Assembly (NCBI GenBank): GCA_002482775.1
Contig: DLGQ01000042.1
Location: 5,307-35,678 of the forward strand
Source of the DNA: Flavobacteriales bacterium UBA7690
GTDB lineage: Bacteria > Bacteroidota > Bacteroidia > Flavobacteriales_F > PHOS-HE28
Direction: 5' to 3'
DNA: 30,372 nt
Numbering within the stretch: the first letter of the stretch is position 1; every line of letters begins with the position of its first letter. The notes beneath the pieces were generated by a model. It worked only from the letters and a program-made list of their open reading frames with translations. It searched no databases and was not told where the DNA came from. The position numbers and the translations under genes were made by a program. This document shows positions 8,934 through 15,800 of this stretch, piece after piece.

Positions 8934-9054
8934 GCTGCTCGTGGCCCCGAGCCACCGATCCAAGAAGCGCCATATCCCACAAAGGTGCTTCTCGTCAACA
9001 GGTTTCTGTTGGTATCGCTAAGTTCGCAGTCGCTGCCGCCGGGTGGCGTCCAGA

Positions 9055-9062
9055 TACTTTTG
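9055..9062 (+). promoter_or_regulatory. Candidate Bacteroidota -7 box (TACTTTTG) upstream of the 9101 gene
   Basis: TACTTTTG matches the Bacteroidota sigma-A -7 consensus TAnnTTTG exactly and lies 38 bases before the ATG at 9101, in the 167-base gap after the LOG gene. I cannot find a matching TTG -33 box at the usual 17-23 base spacing, so the site is only a candidate. A second, weaker match, TAAGTTCG, lies at 9019-9026. The rest of the gap (8934-9100) shows no ORF, strong hairpin or repeat. Confidence 0.4.
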
Positions 9063-9100
9063 GACGCATCAGGGGTAGCGCACCCTAGCGAACACCGACC

Positions 9101-10591
9101 ATGAACCAACTGGTACTGCTCATCAATTTCATCGGGCTCCTGCTGATAGACCCGCTATTCCTCGCGGATATCAGCATCACCCAGAACATACCCACCACGA
9201 TGACCCCAGGGAGCGAGGTCCGCGTGACGGTTACGGTGAACAAGGCTGAACTCGGCGGTTTCGCCAAACTCCAACTCGATCTGCCACCAGGGCTTACCGC
9301 CACGGCCATCGAGACCAAAGGAGCCTCCTTCACCTTCGCTGACCAGAAAGCCAAGTTCATCTGGATGGCGCTGCCGAGCACACCGACTTTCAAGGTGACC
9401 TACACACTAACGGCCGACGCTACCGTGAGCGGGAACCTCGCCATCCAAGGCCGCCTGTCTTACATCGAAGACAACGAGCGCAAGACGTTCGACCTTCCCA
9501 CCTCTACCATCGACTTTGGTGCTGGTGGAGCCGTTCAAGTGGCCCAAACCACAACCACGGAAGAACCTTCGGCTCAGGATCTGGTCTCCGCTGGTGCCGG
9601 TGCACCTGCAGGGAGCACCATGATGGCCGTGATCGACAACGCCTCCGGTGTAGCGCCGATCCAAGGGGCCGGTGGTGTTACCGCCACACGCACCATCACG
9701 CCCGTAACGGAGAATGAGATGCTGGTGGAAGTGATCGTGAAGAAGGGCGATATCCGCGGCTTCGGCAAACTCCAAGAGACCATTCCTCCAGGCTTCACCG
9801 CACTGGAGAAGACAAGCAGCGAAGCCATCTTCACCGCGCAGGACCGCATCGCGAAATTCGTTTGGCTCAACCTGCCCGCCAGTGAAGAGATCAAGGTGGT
9901 GTACAAGCTGCGCGCTAACGAACGCCCAGAGGGCGAATACAGCATCGACGGTGAATTCGGCTACCTGCTGAACGACGAGACCCAGAAAGCCGTGCTCGGA
10001 ACATCCAAGTTCTTCATCGGGCCCAAAGCTCTTGAAGCACTTGCCAACCAGGCCAGCAACATGGAACCGATGGCCAACCCCGATGCGGACCTGGCCAAAC
10101 GCCAAGCCGAGGAAGAGGCCAAGCGCCAAGCCGATCTCGCCCAGAAGCAAGCAGCAGCATCGAAAGAGGCCCAAGCGGCCAGCGCAGCAGCTCGAAAAGC
10201 AGAAGCGGATCGCTTAGCCAAGGAACAAGCGACGGCCGCCAACCAGAACACCAAACCCGCGGAACAGCCCAAGAAGGTCACCACCATTCCCGCTCCCGAG
10301 AACGGTGTGGTGTACAAAGTGCAGATCTGTGCTGGCCACCGCGAAGTGGGCAAGAGCTACTTCAGCAGCCGACACCGCTACACCGGAGCGTTCAGTGTGG
10401 AACGCCACCAAGGCTGGATAAAGTACGTGACAGGTCGCTTCGGCTCCTACGCCGAAGCCCGTGACCAGCGCGTCACCTACAACACCGCAGGGCACAACTT
10501 CCCCGGCCCTTTCGTAACAGCCTATAACAACGGCGACCGCATCACCGTACAAGAGGCGCTCCTGTTGAGCAGCCAGAAGTGGGTGCAGTAG
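9101..10591 (+). CDS. Envelope protein with duplicated beta domain, TolA-like linker and SPOR-like tail
   Basis: 496 residues, not matched to a named family. A hydrophobic N-terminus (LVLLINFIGLLLIDPLFLA) looks like a signal peptide or anchor. Residues about 24-140 and 193-308 are an internal duplication. Matching segments include GGFAKLQLDLPPGLTAT against RGFGKLQETIPPGFTAL, ASFTFADQKAKFIWMALP against AIFTAQDRIAKFVWLNLP, and FKVTYTLTA against IKVVYKLRA. The pattern resembles a secreted beta-sandwich. Residues about 327-385 are an Ala/Lys/Glu/Gln-rich helical stretch like the TolA linker (AKRQAEEEAKRQADLAQKQ). The C-terminus (VYKVQICAGHRE ... YVTGRFGSYAEARDQRVTYN) has the 'y.VQi..g...y.....y.G.f.s..eA' layout of SPOR peptidoglycan-binding domains. 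Only 24 bases separate it from the next gene, also SPOR-like, so the two are probably co-transcribed. Function unknown; a periplasm-spanning role is inference. Confidence 0.82.
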   Translation: MNQLVLLINFIGLLLIDPLFLADISITQNIPTTMTPGSEVRVTVTVNKAELGGFAKLQLDLPPGLTATAIETKGASFTFADQKAKFIWMALPSTPTFKVTYTLTADATVSGNLAIQGRLSYIEDNERKTFDLPTSTIDFGAGGAVQVAQTTTTEEPSAQDLVSAGAGAPAGSTMMAVIDNASGVAPIQGAGGVTATRTITPVTENEMLVEVIVKKGDIRGFGKLQETIPPGFTALEKTSSEAIFTAQDRIAKFVWLNLPASEEIKVVYKLRANERPEGEYSIDGEFGYLLNDETQKAVLGTSKFFIGPKALEALANQASNMEPMANPDADLAKRQAEEEAKRQADLAQKQAAASKEAQAASAAARKAEADRLAKEQATAANQNTKPAEQPKKVTTIPAPENGVVYKVQICAGHREVGKSYFSSRHRYTGAFSVERHQGWIKYVTGRFGSYAEARDQRVTYNTAGHNFPGPFVTAYNNGDRITVQEALLLSSQKWVQ

Positions 10592-10615
10592 AGCGCCTGA
10601 ACCAGAACGGACCGC

Positions 10616-12727
10616 ATGCCCGATAACAACGGCTCTCCCCTTCGCATCCTCCGTTCTGTATTCGGCACCGCCTTCGTTGCCCTGCTTGCCTTTCCCACAT
10701 CCGCACAAACGGATAGTACAGCACTTCCTGTTGGCATCGTTGCTCCTGTAGTGGAGGATGATGTCATCAAGCTGAAACCGACCTTCGGCATCGGCCCGGG
10801 CATGTTCGCGTTCTATGGCGATGTGGGCAACAACCATGGGACGTACAGCCCGTTGGTTACCCGTGTGGGCTACGAACTACGCGCAACAACGCCCATCACA
10901 CCTTGGCTGGAAGTGGGTGCATACGCTCTTCACGGTCGCCTTGGTGTGAACGAGCGCAGCCTCACGCGCAACCTCAACTTCGAGTCACGGATCACGACCG
11001 GTGGCATCCAGTTCCGGTACAACTTCCTGCAACTGCTGAACCCGAAGCGCGTGGTGGAGCCCTACATCACAGCGGGGTTCGAGTCGGTGGAATTCCTGAC
11101 GAAGACGGATCTGCGCGATGCCAATGGGCTCCCCTACCACTACTGGAGCGATGGCACCATCCGCGATATCGACGAGGGCGCAGCGAACGCTGGGCAAGCG
11201 GTGGAGCTACAGCGTGACTATTCCTACGAAAGTGACGTGCGCGAATCCAACTTGGATGGTTTCGGGAAATACCTCGAACGTACATGGGCCGTGCCCGTTG
11301 GTATCGGTGCTCGCATGGACATCGGTCATGGATTCGACTTCCGCATGGGCACCACCATGCACTTCAACCTCTCGGATCTGGTGGATGGTGTAACGGATCA
11401 AAGCCGTGAAGACCGCGCCGGTGATGCACGCAACGATCGGTTCTTGTTCTCTTCCTTCTCCATCGGCTACACCCTGCCGATGAAGGCGCCGAAGAAGAAA
11501 GCGAAACTGACGCCGCTGAACAGTGATCAGATCGACGAGCTCGCCTGGTTGGGCGATGAGGATGCTGATGGCGTGCAGGACATCAACGATAAGTGCCCAT
11601 ACACACCTGCCGGTGCCAAGGTGGATGCGTTCGGCTGCCCGCTGGATGGCGATAGTGATGGTGTACCCGACCATGACGATGATGAACTGAACAGCGCTCC
11701 GGGTGCTGCCGTGAATGCTCGCGGGGTCACCATCTCCGACGAGGACCTGCTCAACGCATGGCTCGCCTACAAGGATTCCGGCAACGTGAACATCGTGGCT
11801 TCCCGCGTGGAGTCCTTCGGCCCGATGAAACCCGCCGTGCAGAAGGTGAAGCGTGTGTACGTGGTGAAGGTGGGCGAGCAGGTGGAGAGCATCAGCGAAG
11901 ACCTGATCCAGAAACTGCTGAGCATACCGGATATCCGCGCCATCGAACAGGGCGATACCACGTTCTATGTCGTGGGTAACTACGAGTCCATCCCCGAAGC
12001 ACTGCGCCGCGAACTGGAGCTGAACGGCATCAAGGTGGAAGGCCGAGTGATGGCCGAAGAGAACGGACGCTTGATCGACGTGACAGATGAAGTGAATGCC
12101 GAGCGCGCCAAGATGTCCGGCGGTTCTACGCAAACAACAGCAACACCCACGGGTGAGATAATCGTCCGGGTGCAGCTGGGCGCTTTCCGCAATCCGCTTT
12201 CCAAGAACATCTTCGATGGTATAGACGATCTGGTGATCCTCAAAGGCGATGATGGATTGACGCGCTACTACACCGGCTCCTTCAAGGAGGTGAACCCTGC
12301 TGCTGCGCACAAGGTGCAAATGCTCCTGCGCGGCTTCGACGGGGCCTTCCTCGTGGCCTTCCGCGATGGCAAACGTATCGGCATGAAAGAGGCCGGTGCC
12401 AAGCTCACCGGACCCGAAGACCTCCGCAACGCACCCAGCGGAAGCATCGACAAGAGCAAGCTCCGTTACCGCGTGCAGGTAGGTACGTTCGTGGGCAACA
12501 TCCCCATGGAGACCATGGGCAAGCTGATCGAGATGGGTGATATCCGTCCGATCACCAGCCCCGATGCCGTCCGTTACTACTACGGCCAGTTCACCAGCCG
12601 CAAAGAAGCTGATGATGCCAAGGCCGCGGTGGTGAAGAAAGGCTTTGCCGATGCCTTCGTCGTGGGCGATATGAACGGCTACATCATCCCCGCGGATGAG
12701 GCCGATCAACTGATGAAGCAGCCGTAA
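10616..12727 (+). CDS. Outer-membrane beta-barrel-like protein with TSP3 repeats and three SPOR-like domains
   Basis: 703 residues. A signal peptide (FVALLAFPTSAQ, cleavage likely after Ala30) leads into about 260 residues of alternating aromatic/polar strands (GIGPGMFAFYGDVG, GGIQFRYNFLQLL, FLFSSFSIGYTLPM) that look like an outer-membrane barrel. Residues about 314-350 carry Asp-rich thrombospondin type 3 calcium repeats (DEDADGVQDINDKCP and DGDSDGVPDHDDDE). Three SPOR-like units follow near 414 (VYVVKVGEQ ... FYVVGNYESI), 515 (IIVRVQLGAF ... RYYTGSFKEV) and 617 (RYRVQVGTF ... RYYYGQFTSR). In the common Bacteroidota arrangement, barrel plus TSP3 is followed by an OmpA peptidoglycan-binding domain; here SPOR-like repeats take that place. 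A link between outer membrane and murein is inferred. Co-oriented and 24 bases from the previous SPOR-like gene. Confidence 0.83.
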   Translation: MPDNNGSPLRILRSVFGTAFVALLAFPTSAQTDSTALPVGIVAPVVEDDVIKLKPTFGIGPGMFAFYGDVGNNHGTYSPLVTRVGYELRATTPITPWLEVGAYALHGRLGVNERSLTRNLNFESRITTGGIQFRYNFLQLLNPKRVVEPYITAGFESVEFLTKTDLRDANGLPYHYWSDGTIRDIDEGAANAGQAVELQRDYSYESDVRESNLDGFGKYLERTWAVPVGIGARMDIGHGFDFRMGTTMHFNLSDLVDGVTDQSREDRAGDARNDRFLFSSFSIGYTLPMKAPKKKAKLTPLNSDQIDELAWLGDEDADGVQDINDKCPYTPAGAKVDAFGCPLDGDSDGVPDHDDDELNSAPGAAVNARGVTISDEDLLNAWLAYKDSGNVNIVASRVESFGPMKPAVQKVKRVYVVKVGEQVESISEDLIQKLLSIPDIRAIEQGDTTFYVVGNYESIPEALRRELELNGIKVEGRVMAEENGRLIDVTDEVNAERAKMSGGSTQTTATPTGEIIVRVQLGAFRNPLSKNIFDGIDDLVILKGDDGLTRYYTGSFKEVNPAAAHKVQMLLRGFDGAFLVAFRDGKRIGMKEAGAKLTGPEDLRNAPSGSIDKSKLRYRVQVGTFVGNIPMETMGKLIEMGDIRPITSPDAVRYYYGQFTSRKEADDAKAAVVKKGFADAFVVGDMNGYIIPADEADQLMKQP

Positions 12728-12806
12728 GGCAAGTCCACGTTCCGTAGTTGAAATGTGAGTTCCTTCGCAATAGCGCGAAATGGCCATGCGTTGAGCTTAC
12801 GCCCAC

Positions 12807-12814
12807 TACCTTTC
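12807..12814 (+). promoter_or_regulatory. Weak -7-like element before the alpha-2-macroglobulin gene
   Basis: TACCTTTC matches seven of eight positions of TAnnTTTG and lies 21 bases before the ATG at 12835. A TTG occurs at 12791-12793, but the 13-base spacing is short for this phylum. The 107-base gap also holds a small inverted repeat, TTCGC/GCGAA at 12764-12779. Weak evidence. Confidence 0.2.
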
Positions 12815-12834
12815 CAGACCTTTCCCCACCACCC

Positions 12835-15800
12835 ATGTACCGCTTGCTTCGTCGTGCGCGCGTGATGCTCCACGCTGCGTTGGTCGCGCTTGTCCTTCTC
12901 GCTGGTTGCCGCTCGCAGGACGCGCCGTTCGCGCCTGATGCAGCGTTCACACCCTACATACCAGCCTTCACCGCAGGGCACATCAGCGCGCGTGCGCCCA
13001 TCCTTGTCCGGATCGCCGAAGGGCAGACCTGGAAGGACTCCTCAGCCACCGCTATCCAAGAACTCTTCGACCTGGACCCGGATGTTGACGGCACGGTACG
13101 CTGGCATGATCAGCAGACGCTCGCGTTCCAACCGGCAGAACGCTTGGCGCAGGAGAAGACCTACACCGTGAACTTCAAGCTCGGCGAGCTGATCAGCGTG
13201 CCAAGTGGCTTGGAGACCTTCAAATTCCAAGTGACCACGGTACGCCAAGGGATCGACGCGCGCGTGAGCGATATGCAATCCCTCTCGCCCACCGACCTGA
13301 CGTGGCAGCGCTTGATAGTGGCGGTGCAGACCGGCGATGATGCGACCGGCCAAGACCTGGAGGGCTGTTTCAACGCCACACAACAAGGACGGAAACTATC
13401 GCTCACGTGGGAGCACGAACCCAACGGCCTCTACCACCGCTTCACCGTGGATAGCGTGATGCGCGCCGAAAGTGCGTCCTCCGTGGAGATCGTTTGGGAT
13501 GGAGATAAGATCGGATCCGAAGATGGCGGCACACTGCCGTTCAACGTGCCCGCTATCGGCGATCTAGCGCTCATCTCATCGTCCACGGATTCCGACGGTG
13601 AACAGAGTGCAACGCTACTCTTCAGCGATCCGCTCGATGCCGACCAGGACATGAACGGACTGGTGGGGATCATGGGCGCGGAGAACGTGCGCGTTTCCGT
13701 GGAAAGCAACAAGCTCATCCTCTACCCTGCCGACCGGCTCAGCGGCGATCACCAAGCCTATGTTGCCGCCGGTGTACGCAACGTGAACGAACGTCCGCTA
13801 GGCCACGACATCACCGTGGACCTCACCTTCGAGGAACTGAAACCCGCGATCCGCATGGTGGGCAAGGGTTCCATCCTTCCTTCCTCGGATGGGCTCGTGA
13901 TGCCCTTCGAAGCCGTGAACTTGAAAGCGGTGGACGTGCGTGTGGTGAAGATCCACGAGAGCAACGTAGCGCAATTCCTGCAGGTGAACATGTTGGATGG
14001 CGATCGCGAACTGGCCCGCGTGGGGCGCCTGATCACCAAGAAAACGATCCCGTTGAAGACAGCCGATGCACCCGACCTCGGACGCTGGAACCGCTTCTAC
14101 CTGGACCTGGAACAACACATCAAAGCCGAGCCCGGTGCCATCTACCGTGTGGAACTCTCCTTCTCGCGCAAATACTCCGTGTATCCCTGCAGCGATGATG
14201 GAACTGCCGAAGAGCCCGAAGTGGAACGCACGTGGGAGGAGGAACAGGCGCAGTACGATCAATACCAGGACTACTGGTATTACGATGATTACTACTACGA
14301 CGACTACGAGCACGAAGAACGCGAGGATCCCTGCACGCCATCGTACTACATGCGCAACACGTCGGTGGCACGCAACATCCTGGCTTCCGATCTGGGCCTC
14401 ATCGTGAAAGGCGGCAACGATGGTTCGCTGTTGATCGCCGTGAGCGACCTGCGCACCACGGACCCCATGTCCGGTGTGAAACTGGATGTGCTGGACCTGC
14501 AACGCAAGAGCTTGGGCCAAGTGGTGACCGACCGGGAAGGACTGGCCACCTTACCTGCAAGCAAACACAAGCCATTCCTGCTCGTCGCTTCCAAAGACAC
14601 ACAACGCGGCTACCTTCCCTTGGGTGATGGCAACGCGCTATCCGTGAGTGAATTCGATGTACAGGGGGAAGCGATCCAACGTGGCTTGAAAGGTTTCCTC
14701 TACGGCGAACGCGGGGTGTGGCGCCCGGGTGATTCGCTCTACCTCGCCTTCATGTTGCAGGATGCGCAGAACAAACTGCCGAAGGATCATCCTGTGGTGT
14801 TGGAACTCACCGACCCACGTGGTCGACTGGATCAGAAACATGTGCGCACCACTTCCGTGAACGGGGTGTACGCCTTCCGCTGTGCCACCGCTACCGATGC
14901 ACCAACAGGCTTCTGGAACGCACGCGTGGTGGTGGGTGGAACGTCCTTCCACAAAAGCATCCGTATCGAAACGGTGAAGCCGAACCGCTTGAAGATCCAC
15001 CTCGATGTGGGCGAACGCATCACTGGGGCCGGCGAACAACGCGTCGCATTGAAGGCCAATTGGCTGCATGGTGCTCCCGCTCGCGGTTTAAAGAGCCGCG
15101 TTACCGTGACCATGGATGCTGGTGCAGCCAACTTCAAAGGATACGAGCACTTCACCTTTGACGACCTGCGCACATTCGTTCCCGAAGAGGAACAAGTCGC
15201 CTTCGACGGGACCTTGGATGAGCAGGGCGAGACCACCTTCCCACTGGAACTGCAAGCGGGACGTAGCGCCCCTGCCATGGTGCGGACCAACATCGTGACG
15301 CGCGTGTTCGAAGCTGGCGGCGATGCCAGTATGGACCGCACTTCCGTGGACTATTACCCCTACTCCGCGTACACGGGTATCCGCGCACCGGAAGCCTTCA
15401 ACGCGTGGGGAAGCCTGGTCACCGATACGAGCTATGCGCTGCCGGTGGTGGCGTTGGATGCGAATGGAAAGCCATTGGCCGGTCACGCCTTGAAAGCACA
15501 GGTGTACAAGATGCAGCGCAATTGGTGGTGGGATGGCGACCTTGATGGGGCGGCCAACTACATCAGTTCACCAAGCGTGGAACTGCGCGAGGAGTTCGAC
15601 CTGAAGACCGACGCGAAAGGCCGCACAACGTTGAAGTTCCGCGTGAGCCGTCCGGATTGGGGGCGCTTCACCGTACGTGTGACCGATCCCGTTAGCGGCC
15701 ATAGCAGCGCGCTCCAGTTCTACTTGGACTGGCCCGGTTGGGAAGGTCGCTCGCGCCGCGAGGAGCCGGAACAAGCCGCGATGCTCAGCTTCAACAGTGA

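Noticed and set aside
8934..9100. Possible small RNA or riboswitch in the 167-base gap before the 9101 gene
   Set aside because: I found no strong stem-loop, terminator or recognisable riboswitch core, only -7-like promoter elements.
10081..10250. Possible tolA gene, from the Ala/Lys/Glu-rich helix
   Set aside because: Only the linker composition is similar; the flanking domains are not those of TolA and no tolQR or tolB genes are adjacent.
11207..12787. 526-codon open frame on the minus strand opposite the barrel-SPOR gene
   Set aside because: A His-rich, motif-free antisense translation; the sense protein has a signal peptide, TSP3 and SPOR-like units.
12748..12834. Upstream in-frame ATG extending the alpha-2-macroglobulin by 29 residues
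   Set aside because: The extension (starting MKCEFLRNS) would bury the lipoprotein signal; ATG 12835 starts directly at a proper signal with lipobox LAGC.
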